From assembly GCA_937914945.1 (NCBI GenBank), contig CALGJF010000043.1, positions 1-20,203 on the forward strand: DNA of 20,203 bases. The letters run 5' to 3'. Source of the DNA: an uncultured Bacteroidales bacterium (GTDB lineage: Bacteria; Bacteroidota; Bacteroidia; Bacteroidales; Bacteroidaceae). This document shows, in pieces, positions 7,202-14,226 of the stretch (its first letter is position 1; each line of letters starts with the position of its first letter). The notes below the pieces were generated by a model. The model was not told where the DNA came from, made no database searches, and saw nothing but the letters and a program-made list of their open reading frames with translations. The position numbers were made by a program, and so were the translations under genes.

Positions 7202-7909
7202 ATGGATAAAGATTGGTTACAACGCGGTGAATTACTGCTCGGTGCCGAAAGGCAACAGCGCCTCAAAGATTCCCACCTGCTTGTGGTGGGGCTTGGCGGT
7301 GTGGGCTCATGGGCAGCCGAGATGCTATGCCGCGCGGGGGTAGGTGCCTTCACGCTTGTAGATGCCGATGAGGTGGATGTTACAAATATAAACCGCCAGA
7401 TGCCGGCATTGGTCTCAACAGTGGGGCAGCCCAAGTGCGATGTGGTTGCTGCCCGTTTGCAGGCCATAAATCCCGCCGTAAAGCTCGTGGTAAAAAAAAT
7501 GTTTATAACCGAGGAGAACATCCCGCAACTGCTTGCCGAGTATAAATACTCTTTTGTGGTAGATGCCATTGACACACTACCATCAAAAGCAGCCCTGATT
7601 GTGGCCTGTTGGCAGGGTGGTGTGAAGATTGTGTCGAGCATGGGTGCGGGTACCAAGATGAACCTTGCCGATATACGATTGGGCGATTTGTGGAAGAGTG
7701 AGCATTGCACACTTGCCAAGAATATGCGTCGCCTGTTGCGCACCTATCGCGGGCAGTACAAGCTGCCGGTAGTGTTCAGTGTCGAGGAGCCGCGCAGCTA
7801 TGCTCTGCAATCCAACCCTTCGGGCGGCAAGCCCATAATTGGTTCACTCGGATATTTCACAGCTGCATTTGGTTGCCATCTTGCCGAATATGTAATAAAA
7901 GAGATATGA
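7202..7909 (+). CDS. tcdA: tRNA threonylcarbamoyladenosine dehydratase (ThiF/MoeB family)
   Basis: A 235-residue E1-like enzyme. The TcdA/CsdL branch uses ATP to cyclise the t6A37 modification in tRNAs to ct6A. The nucleotide-binding loop GLGGVGS is at 30-36, followed by DADEVDVTNINRQ (about 54-66) with the Asp and Asn-Arg residues that bind ATP and metal, then VDAIDTLPSKAAL (about 120-132), typical of TcdA rather than ThiF or MoeB. The CxxC zinc pairs of MoeB are missing, which also favours TcdA. It is somewhat shorter than E. coli TcdA (268 aa), mainly at the C-terminus. The stop TGA overlaps the lolD start (ATGA at 7906-7909), which implies co-translation. Confidence 0.9.
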   Translation: MDKDWLQRGELLLGAERQQRLKDSHLLVVGLGGVGSWAAEMLCRAGVGAFTLVDADEVDVTNINRQMPALVSTVGQPKCDVVAARLQAINPAVKLVVKKMFITEENIPQLLAEYKYSFVVDAIDTLPSKAALIVACWQGGVKIVSSMGAGTKMNLADIRLGDLWKSEHCTLAKNMRRLLRTYRGQYKLPVVFSVEEPRSYALQSNPSGGKPIIGSLGYFTAAFGCHLAEYVIKEI

Positions 7910-8565
7910 TAGATATAAAGGATATAACAAAAAATTTTGGAACATTGCAGGTGTTGCGTGGTGTGAATCTGCACATCGACAAGGGCGAGGTTATAAGTAT
8001 TGTGGGCCCAAGCGGTGCCGGCAAAACAACCCTGTTGCAGCTGATTGGTGCTCTGGACCGCCCCACATCGGGCAGTATAAGTTTCAATGGCGAGGAACTT
8101 GCCAATATGAGCGACAAGCAGCTTGCTACGTTCCGTAACAGGCATATAGGTTTTGTTTTTCAGTTTCATCAACTGCTGCCAGAGTTTACTGCGCTTGAAA
8201 ACATCATAATCCCGGCCCTCATTGCCGGGCGCAATCGCAATGAGGCTGAAAAAGAGGCTATGGAGCTGCTTGGCGTGATGGGGCTTAAAGAGCGTGCCGG
8301 GCACAAACCCTCCGAAATGTCGGGCGGCGAGAACCAACGTGTGGCAGTGGCCCGTGCTTTGATAAACAGGCCTTCGCTCATACTTGCCGATGAGCCCTCG
8401 GGTAGTCTTGATAGCAAGAATAAAGGGGAATTGCACAAGCTCTTCTTTGAATTGCGCGACCGCTATGGCCAAACATTCCTCATTGTAACACACGACGAGG
8501 AACTTGCCCGTATAACCGACCGTACAATACGCATGGTCGATGGGGTGGTGTGCAATCAAGGTTAA
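7906..8565 (+). CDS. lolD: ABC transporter ATP-binding protein, LolD-like
   Basis: A 219-residue ATPase of the LolD/MacB/FtsE group. LolD with the LolC/E permease releases lipoproteins from the inner membrane to the carrier LolA. Walker A GPSGAGKT is at 34-41, a LolD-like Q-loop stretch at about 84-101 (FVFQFHQLLPEFTALENI), signature SGGENQ at 139-144, Walker B LILADEP at 158-164 and the switch His196. The reading frame is open upstream to 7705, but that part is an overlap with tcdA; the ATG at 7906 overlaps the tcdA stop by ATGA and starts with the usual MIDIKDITKNFG. No permease gene is adjacent, so the partner must be encoded elsewhere; a MacB-type role cannot be excluded. Confidence 0.88.
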   Translation: MIDIKDITKNFGTLQVLRGVNLHIDKGEVISIVGPSGAGKTTLLQLIGALDRPTSGSISFNGEELANMSDKQLATFRNRHIGFVFQFHQLLPEFTALENIIIPALIAGRNRNEAEKEAMELLGVMGLKERAGHKPSEMSGGENQRVAVARALINRPSLILADEPSGSLDSKNKGELHKLFFELRDRYGQTFLIVTHDEELARITDRTIRMVDGVVCNQG

Positions 8566-8643
8566 TCAATGTTAAAACCCGGCCCTCGCGTTTTACTTTC
8601 CTCTTTTATTGCAGTCTATTCGTCAAACGATTTTTAGAAAAGT

Positions 8644-9096
8644 ATGAAAAAGACAATTTTCTTGGCAATGGCAATGATAGTTGCCGTTACCGTATTTTCG
8701 CAAGAGAGACAGAGAGGTGGGCAGGCGCGTCGTCGCCAGATAAACCCCGAGGCTATGGCCTTGGCACAGACAAAGAATCTGCAAGAGGTTTTGCAACTCG
8801 ATAGTGTTCAGTATCAGGCAATATTCCTTATGAATTATTCCGATGCCATGGCCATGCAGGATAGCATGAAGGCCCGCCGCGAGCGTGCCGAACGTGATGG
8901 AAAGCGTATGCAACCCACCGACGAGGAACGAAAAGCTCGTGCCGAGGTTATGAAAAAACGCATGGAGGTGCGTAACGAGCAGATGAAGCAGATTCTTTCC
9001 GAGGAACAGTATAACAAGTATCTTGAATACCAAAAGAAATCAATGCGCAGCGGGCGTAGGCCGCGTGGTGGCCGTCTCCCCGGTGGCGGTGAGTAA
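8644..9096 (+). CDS. Small secreted Spy/LTXXQ-like basic protein
   Basis: A 150-residue protein with a signal peptide (about 1-19, cut near FSQ/E) and a highly charged, helix-rich mature part. Two LTXXQ-like motifs are visible, LDSVQ at 52-56 and LSEEQ at 118-122, each opening a helix, as in Spy/CpxP-type periplasmic chaperones and the related uncharacterised Bacteroidota proteins (DUF4890-like). Residues about 77-116 are an arginine/lysine/glutamate-rich helix and the tail (136-149) is Arg/Gly-rich. It starts 78 bp after lolD with no convincing promoter between, so read-through from lolD is likely. Its stop codon lies at the base of a palindromic terminator. Assignment to the Spy-like group is an inference from motif spacing and composition. 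Confidence 0.7.
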   Translation: MKKTIFLAMAMIVAVTVFSQERQRGGQARRRQINPEAMALAQTKNLQEVLQLDSVQYQAIFLMNYSDAMAMQDSMKARRERAERDGKRMQPTDEERKARAEVMKKRMEVRNEQMKQILSEEQYNKYLEYQKKSMRSGRRPRGGRLPGGGE

Positions 9097-9130
9097 AAAA
9101 CAGAGAGTGATTAATCACTCTCTGTTTTTT
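9095..9130. terminator. Bidirectional terminator overlapping both convergent stop codons
   Basis: Perfect 36-base palindrome (arms 9095-9112 and 9113-9130) made of A6, a CAGAGAGTGATT core and its complement, then T6. The core folds as a hairpin and either strand ends in a U-tract. The stop of the plus gene (TAA at 9094-9096) overlaps the left edge, and the last four codons and stop of the minus gene (9115-9129) lie inside the right arm. Confidence 0.9.
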
Positions 9131-11325
9131 GTAATAATCTCTTTGAACCGCTCTATCTTCTCGATGTTTGCGGCTGTTTCCCGAGCCATCTGCTTCACAA
9201 AACCATTATCTTCGGCTTTGCCAAAAACGGCTTCTTCCTCTTCGGCATTGCGGCATGTCGATGCGCGGAACGGATTGTTGTAATCCTTCTTGCGCGACAG
9301 ATATACCTGCTCGGCCATGTAGCGCTCTATTCGTTCGCCCTCTTGCAGTGCTTTCAGCCATAGTTCGTATGTAATTTCTTCGGTTTCATATACCGCGCAC
9401 AGGGCATTGAGCGAGTGGTGCAATTTATCGATGGGGTAGCGCTGCCACAACTCGTTGTAGCGGTTGTGTATTGCTTGCCATGAGTCGAGCGTACCATTGC
9501 ATATATCGCTGCGTAAGGTGCTCAGGTCGCGTTCCATTACGAGCTGGCCACCCAGGTTAATCCACTCTTGTGCAAGCAGCGAATTCTCCTTTTTGTAATT
9601 AACCAAATCTGTTACAATTTCATTGTTCAATACATTGCTTATTGCATAGTGAATGAGCATGTCGCCGTAGGCATGGTAGGCATCGTAAACCTTGATGATG
9701 TGTACCGGGCGACGGCTGTTTTCCATTCCCTCCCCCGTGATGATGAGGCTATCTACCACCTCGCGTTCTCCATTGAGCAGTTTGTGCCCTGCCTCTATCA
9801 ATGATGATTGGTTACATGTGGTATCTTGCGGCTTATTTATGCTGTTGTAGTATGCCTTTGCAGTCCATAGTTCAAGCAACCGGCGAGCCTTTAAGACCTC
9901 CTGCATGGTGTCGGGTGCAAAGGTATCGAACTCAATGTTCTGTACCTTGGTTATGCGCTTGTCGCGCGTGTGATATTTCCATGTGTTGCGCGCAAGTGCA
10001 TACATGTTGTAAAGCCACCAATAGGCGGGCATTACTTCCAGTCGGTTGGCTGCTATGTTATTGTTTACCAATGAAAATGGCAGAGTGATGTTCAGCTCGG
10101 CAGGGTAATCGCCCTTTGCCAGAAGGGTGAATGGGGCGAATCGGCTCGAATGTTTTACCGAAGAACAGAGCCCCGGCCAGAATCCGCGCCCCGCCACAAG
10201 CTCGCCATCGTTTGTGCGGCTGTTGTGGTTGCTGCCTATGGTGGCACCGGCGGCCATATTGCTCTGCCCCATGATGACAGAGGCTATGAGGAACGAATTA
10301 TTGTGGTGTTGCTCGTGCCCGGGGAATATAAGGTTGTTCAGTACCTCGCAGCACGATATGGTGCTGTTGTCGCCCATTATGGAGTTTATGAGGCGGGCGC
10401 CATACTTGAAATTGGAGTTGTTGCCGAGTATGAATTTAACCGCTGTGCATGAGTAGAATATGCGGCAGCCGTAGCCCACAATGCCATTTACAAGAATAAC
10501 ATTCTCGCCTATTTGCGAGGGCTCCTTGTTGGAGGAGTTTATGGTTATGTTTTTTAGTTTGGATGCTCCCTTTATGTAGCAGTCGGTACCTATCTTCACA
10601 TCCTTTATTATGGAGGAGTTCTTTATTACACAACGCTCGCCTATCTCCCCATAGTATCCGCGATGGTGATCTATTGAGTTTTGTGTTATGTGGAACAGCC
10701 GTTCTTGCAGTGTGGTATCATCGACATATTTGCCCCACAGATAGGCATCGGCGGGTATCATGCCGTCGAATGGGATTATAGCGCGTACTCCCGTCTCGTT
10801 CATTATCTCTATGCGCACGCGCACGGCCTCGCTCTCCCCATCTTTTATAATGCCGTTACCGAATTTTGCATGGTCGGTGGCCGACATCTCCTGTATGTTG
10901 AACAGCATACTGTGGGCACCTATGATGTAGTGCGACAGGTAGTGCACATCGTGTATGGCGCAGTTGTCGCCAATGTCGCATGAGTGAATGCTTGAGTTGG
11001 TGATGCCCACGGGCAGGCGAAGGTCGTGGAATTGCAGGGCTCCGTTGCATACGCGCCCTATGCGCACCGTGCCGTAGAACTTATTGTCTTTTATCTTGCT
11101 TGTGCAGAACTCATCGGTTACCCACACCGTGTCCCACGACGAGGCTGTGTTGTTGTTCTTTACCAGCTGCTCTATCTCATCACTGCGCAGGTGGCGCCAT
11201 CCTCCTTCGGGCTCTTTTACCTGCTTGTTGCGTATGTAATATTTGTCTTTTCCCTCGGGTAGATATTTGGGGTCAATCCAGCCGTCGCTCAAAGCGGTGG
11301 GTGGCAACAATGTAACACGTTCCAT
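9115..11325 (-). CDS. DUF4954-family left-handed beta-helix protein
   Basis: A 736-residue cytosolic protein (no signal peptide or membrane segment). The middle, about 75-405, is rich in hexapeptide-like turns of the left-handed beta-helix type, for example NSSIHSCDIGDNCAIHD (about 110-126), IGERCVIKNSSIIKDVKIG (about 227-245) and later IMGQSNMAAGATIGSN. These resemble sugar-nucleotidyl and acyltransferases. The C-terminal 300 residues are helical and may be a separate domain (DUF6819-like, recalled rather than tested). Conserved-looking loop motifs include FPGHEQHHNN and NHNSRTNDGE, which could form an active site, but no reaction is known to me. The gene is divergent from the ABC-F gene, convergent with the Spy-like gene, and is a single-gene unit. 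Family assignment is by recognition; function is unknown. Confidence 0.82.
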   Translation of the reverse strand: MERVTLLPPTALSDGWIDPKYLPEGKDKYYIRNKQVKEPEGGWRHLRSDEIEQLVKNNNTASSWDTVWVTDEFCTSKIKDNKFYGTVRIGRVCNGALQFHDLRLPVGITNSSIHSCDIGDNCAIHDVHYLSHYIIGAHSMLFNIQEMSATDHAKFGNGIIKDGESEAVRVRIEIMNETGVRAIIPFDGMIPADAYLWGKYVDDTTLQERLFHITQNSIDHHRGYYGEIGERCVIKNSSIIKDVKIGTDCYIKGASKLKNITINSSNKEPSQIGENVILVNGIVGYGCRIFYSCTAVKFILGNNSNFKYGARLINSIMGDNSTISCCEVLNNLIFPGHEQHHNNSFLIASVIMGQSNMAAGATIGSNHNSRTNDGELVAGRGFWPGLCSSVKHSSRFAPFTLLAKGDYPAELNITLPFSLVNNNIAANRLEVMPAYWWLYNMYALARNTWKYHTRDKRITKVQNIEFDTFAPDTMQEVLKARRLLELWTAKAYYNSINKPQDTTCNQSSLIEAGHKLLNGEREVVDSLIITGEGMENSRRPVHIIKVYDAYHAYGDMLIHYAISNVLNNEIVTDLVNYKKENSLLAQEWINLGGQLVMERDLSTLRSDICNGTLDSWQAIHNRYNELWQRYPIDKLHHSLNALCAVYETEEITYELWLKALQEGERIERYMAEQVYLSRKKDYNNPFRASTCRNAEEEEAVFGKAEDNGFVKQMARETAANIEKIERFKEIITKNRE

Positions 11326-11373
11326 AGTTATATAGTATAGTTATGATATAAAAACGTGGTTGTGGGTGATATA

Positions 11374-11404
11374 TTGTGTGTTTCGCTCGTTTGTAGTATA
11401 TTTG
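11374..11404 (+). promoter_or_regulatory. Promoter of the ABC-F (uup-like) gene
   Basis: TTG at 11374-11376, a 20-bp spacer, and TATATTTG at 11397-11404, an exact TAnnTTTG match, about 40 bases before the ATG at 11445. It fits the Bacteroidota consensus well. Confidence 0.7.
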
Positions 11405-11444
11405 TAATGATAAAAAACGAAGCACTTGAATCAACTATATAATT

Positions 11445-13319
11445 ATGGCTATTGACCTGCAAATAGATGGATTATCAAAGAGTTTTGGCGACCTGGAGCT
11501 GTTCAGCGGAATTTCTTTCACCGTCGAGGAACGCAAACGCATAGGGCTCATAGCCCGCAACGGAAAGGGCAAGAGTACTTTGCTTAAAATAGTGGCGGGC
11601 GACGAGCCTGCCGATGAGGGCAAGATAACATTGCGCAATGGTGTGCGTGTGGGTTATCTTGAACAGGAACCCGATTTTGACGAGGGTCTCACCGTTATTG
11701 AGGCCTGCTTGCAAAGAAACAGCGAGAAGGCACAGGTGATAGCCCGCTACGAGCAGGCGATAGAGGCAGGCGATGCGGCAGCCTTGCAGCCGCTGATGGA
11801 GGAGATGGACCGCCTCGATGCATGGGATTATGAACAGCGTGCCAAGCAGGTGCTCGACAAACTAAAAATCACACGCTTCGAGCAACCGGTGAAGGAACTG
11901 TCGGGTGGGCAGAAGAAACGTATTGCGCTTGCATCGGTTCTTATAGAACAGCCCGACTTAATGATTCTCGACGAGCCTACCAACCATCTTGATATGGCCA
12001 TGGTTGAGTGGCTTGAGGAGTATCTGTCGCGCCTCAGTGGCAGCCTTCTCATGGTTACGCACGACCGCTATTTCCTTGATAACGTGTGCAACGAAATAAT
12101 AGAGATAGACGATAATACAATATATCGCTATAAAGGTAATTACAGCTATTTCCTGCAACGCCGCGAGGAACGCTTGCAGAACAAGGCTGCCGAAACTGCG
12201 CGTGCCCGCAATCTTCTGCGCAAGGAACTCGATTGGATGCGTCGTCAGCCGCAAGCGCGTGCCCACAAGGCCAAGTATCGCATAGATGCTTTCTATAAAT
12301 TGGAAGAAAAGGCTGCCGCCATGCGCGACGACTCAAAAGTATCCTTGGAGGTAAAGGCGCAGTACATCGGCAACAAGATATTTGTGATGAAGGCTCTCTC
12401 CAAGGCCTTCCCCGGCAAGGTAATAGCCAAGGATTTCTATTACACGTTTGCCCGTTACGAAAAACTTGGTATAGTTGGTAACAACGGAACAGGCAAATCA
12501 ACATTTATAAAAATGTTGCTTGGCAAAGTTCCGCAGGACAGTGGTACAATAGAGGTGGGTGAAACCGTTAAGTGGGGCTATTACAGCCAGGACGGCCTCG
12601 CCTTCAACGAGCAGATGAAGGTAATAGATGTTGTAAAGGATATTGCCGAGGTTATCCCTGTTGGCAATAAAATGCTCACCGCTTCGCAATTTCTGCAACA
12701 CTTCCTTTTCTCGCCCGAAAAACAGTACAACTATGTATATAAACTCAGCGGTGGCGAGAAACGCCGTCTTTACCTCTGTACGGTGCTTATGAGCAACCCG
12801 AATTTCCTTGTCCTCGACGAGCCTACCAACGACCTCGATATAGAAACCTTGCAGGTGCTCGAGGAGTATTTGAGCGAGTTCAAAGGGTGTGTTATAGTTG
12901 TGAGCCACGACCGCTACTTCATGGATAAGGTGGTGGATCATATATTTGTGTTCAACGGCGGTGGCGATATAAAGGATTTCCCTGGTAACTACACCGAGTA
13001 TCGCGACTGGCGCGACGAGGAGCGTGCCACAGCGGCAAGGGTGGCTGCACAACAGGCTGCCAAGAGCGCTCCCGCAAAGCAGGCGCACCGCACCGAGGAA
13101 AAACGCAAGCTCACCTTCAAGGAAAAACGCGAGTACGAGGCCTTGGAGGCTGAGATTTTTGAATTGGAAGAGGAGAAGGCTGCAATAGAGCAGGCGATGA
13201 GCAGCGGCACTTTGTCTACTGCCGATTTGTTGGAAAAGTCGGCACGCATACAGCAGGTAATGGAACTTATCGACGAAAAGACTATGCGATGGCTCGAACT
13301 GAGCGAATATGCCGGTTGA
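11445..13319 (+). CDS. uup: ABC-F family ATPase, Uup-like
   Basis: A 624-residue soluble protein with two ABC ATPase domains and no membrane segments, the pattern of ABC-F translation factors that act at the ribosomal E site. Domain 1: Walker A ARNGKGKS (about 37-44, with Ala in place of the first Gly), signature LSGGQKKR (about 151-158), Walker B MILDEPTNHLD (about 172-182). A charged linker (about 235-300) is followed by domain 2: GNNGTGKS (about 344-351), LSGGEKRR and LVLDEPTNDLD. The last 90 residues form a basic then acidic coiled coil (KLTFKEKREYEALEAEI onward) like the Uup DNA-binding tail, which is why Uup is preferred over EttA. Resistance-type ABC-F proteins usually lack this tail. 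A promoter is at 11374-11404. Confidence 0.9.
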   Translation: MAIDLQIDGLSKSFGDLELFSGISFTVEERKRIGLIARNGKGKSTLLKIVAGDEPADEGKITLRNGVRVGYLEQEPDFDEGLTVIEACLQRNSEKAQVIARYEQAIEAGDAAALQPLMEEMDRLDAWDYEQRAKQVLDKLKITRFEQPVKELSGGQKKRIALASVLIEQPDLMILDEPTNHLDMAMVEWLEEYLSRLSGSLLMVTHDRYFLDNVCNEIIEIDDNTIYRYKGNYSYFLQRREERLQNKAAETARARNLLRKELDWMRRQPQARAHKAKYRIDAFYKLEEKAAAMRDDSKVSLEVKAQYIGNKIFVMKALSKAFPGKVIAKDFYYTFARYEKLGIVGNNGTGKSTFIKMLLGKVPQDSGTIEVGETVKWGYYSQDGLAFNEQMKVIDVVKDIAEVIPVGNKMLTASQFLQHFLFSPEKQYNYVYKLSGGEKRRLYLCTVLMSNPNFLVLDEPTNDLDIETLQVLEEYLSEFKGCVIVVSHDRYFMDKVVDHIFVFNGGGDIKDFPGNYTEYRDWRDEERATAARVAAQQAAKSAPAKQAHRTEEKRKLTFKEKREYEALEAEIFELEEEKAAIEQAMSSGTLSTADLLEKSARIQQVMELIDEKTMRWLELSEYAG

Positions 13320-13386
13320 TTGGCCCTTTTTTGCGGCAAAAATGCAAAATCAAGTAAATTGGCGAACCTCGATTGTTCTGTTTTGT

Positions 13387-13394
13387 TAATTTTG
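13387..13394 (+). promoter_or_regulatory. Candidate -7 box of the acyl-ACP thioesterase gene
   Basis: TAATTTTG at 13387-13394 matches TAnnTTTG, 41 bases before the ATG at 13436. No TTG at the right -33 spacing. The implied start of transcription, about 13400, lies downstream of the alternative TTG start at 13373 and so argues for the ATG. Confidence 0.5.
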
Positions 13395-13435
13395 CAGTGC
13401 TGTTTTCGGCACTCTCATGCAATTATAAGATAACT

Positions 13436-14191
13436 ATGAATAGTAATAAGAATCCTAAAATAGACCGGTTCCCATTCCTTGCCGAGTCGTTTCTAGTCGA
13501 TAAGATAGGGCGCATGCGCCCGGGTACATTGGCCAACTATATGCTCACTTGTGGAGGCCGACATGCCGAGGCGCGCGGTTTCGGTGCCACCACCTCGCTC
13601 GGTTGGGTGCTTGCCCGCTTGGCACTGCACATAGACCGCATGCCCATGATGCGCGAGCGTTTCTTCATAGAAACATGGGTACGCTCTCTATACCATGGTT
13701 TTACCGACCGTTGTGTGCGTGTGATAGATGAGGAGGGCAAGCCTATAGCCTCCATGCTTGCCACATTTGCGCTTATGGACCTTAAAACCCGTACATCGGT
13801 GGATTTGAATGGCGATATAGGCATGCGCCTTGTGGAGAATATACTGCCCGACGAGCCCATTGCAATACGCCGTGTCCCCTCGGTAAACCGCACGCCTGTT
13901 GATGCCGTGGCCTTCCGCCGTCGTCCGCAATACAGCGACATAGATATAAACGGCCACATGAACAGTATACGCGAGCTTGAACACATTCTCGATGCTTTTC
14001 CGCTCGATTATATGTATAGCCACCACCTCACCGATTTTGTGGTGGCATATATGCAGGAGGGTGAGGCTGCCGAGGAGTTATCGTATGGTATTAAGCAACT
14101 TGCCCCCGACCACTATCTTGCACAGGTTACAAAGGAGAATGGAGTGGTATCGTCGCGCTGTGAGCTTAAATTTGCGCCTATAAGTGATTGA
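13436..14191 (+). CDS. Acyl-ACP thioesterase (FatA/FatB-like)
   Basis: A 251-residue double hot-dog enzyme that releases fatty acids from acyl-carrier protein in the cytosol. The first hot dog spans about 12-125 and the second about 155-248. The catalytic region of the family is seen in the second domain as DIDINGHMNS (168-177) with Asn172 and His174. The frame is open to a TTG at 13373, but the ATG at 13436 is preferred: the added 21 residues (MFCFVNFAVL...) do not match the family and the -7 box lies within them. It is 116 bp after the ABC-F gene with its own promoter candidate, and a two-way terminator follows at once. Chain-length preference cannot be read from the sequence. Confidence 0.9.
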   Translation: MNSNKNPKIDRFPFLAESFLVDKIGRMRPGTLANYMLTCGGRHAEARGFGATTSLGWVLARLALHIDRMPMMRERFFIETWVRSLYHGFTDRCVRVIDEEGKPIASMLATFALMDLKTRTSVDLNGDIGMRLVENILPDEPIAIRRVPSVNRTPVDAVAFRRRPQYSDIDINGHMNSIRELEHILDAFPLDYMYSHHLTDFVVAYMQEGEAAEELSYGIKQLAPDHYLAQVTKENGVVSSRCELKFAPISD

Positions 14192-14192
14192 T

Positions 14193-14226
14193 AACAAACA
14201 ACCCCGCAATTGCGGGGTTGTTTGTT
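14193..14226. terminator. Bidirectional terminator between the thioesterase and RND pump genes
   Basis: Perfect 34-base palindrome (arms 14193-14209 and 14210-14226) with a CCCCGC/GCGGGG core and AACAAACAA/TTGTTTGTT flanks. It occupies the entire gap between the convergent stop codons (14191 and 14226). Confidence 0.92.

Noticed and set aside
13325..13342. Small TTTTG/CAAAA hairpin after the ABC-F gene as a terminator
   Set aside because: Only about 5 A/T-rich pairs and no U-tract; too weak to call. Read-through into the thioesterase gene stays possible.
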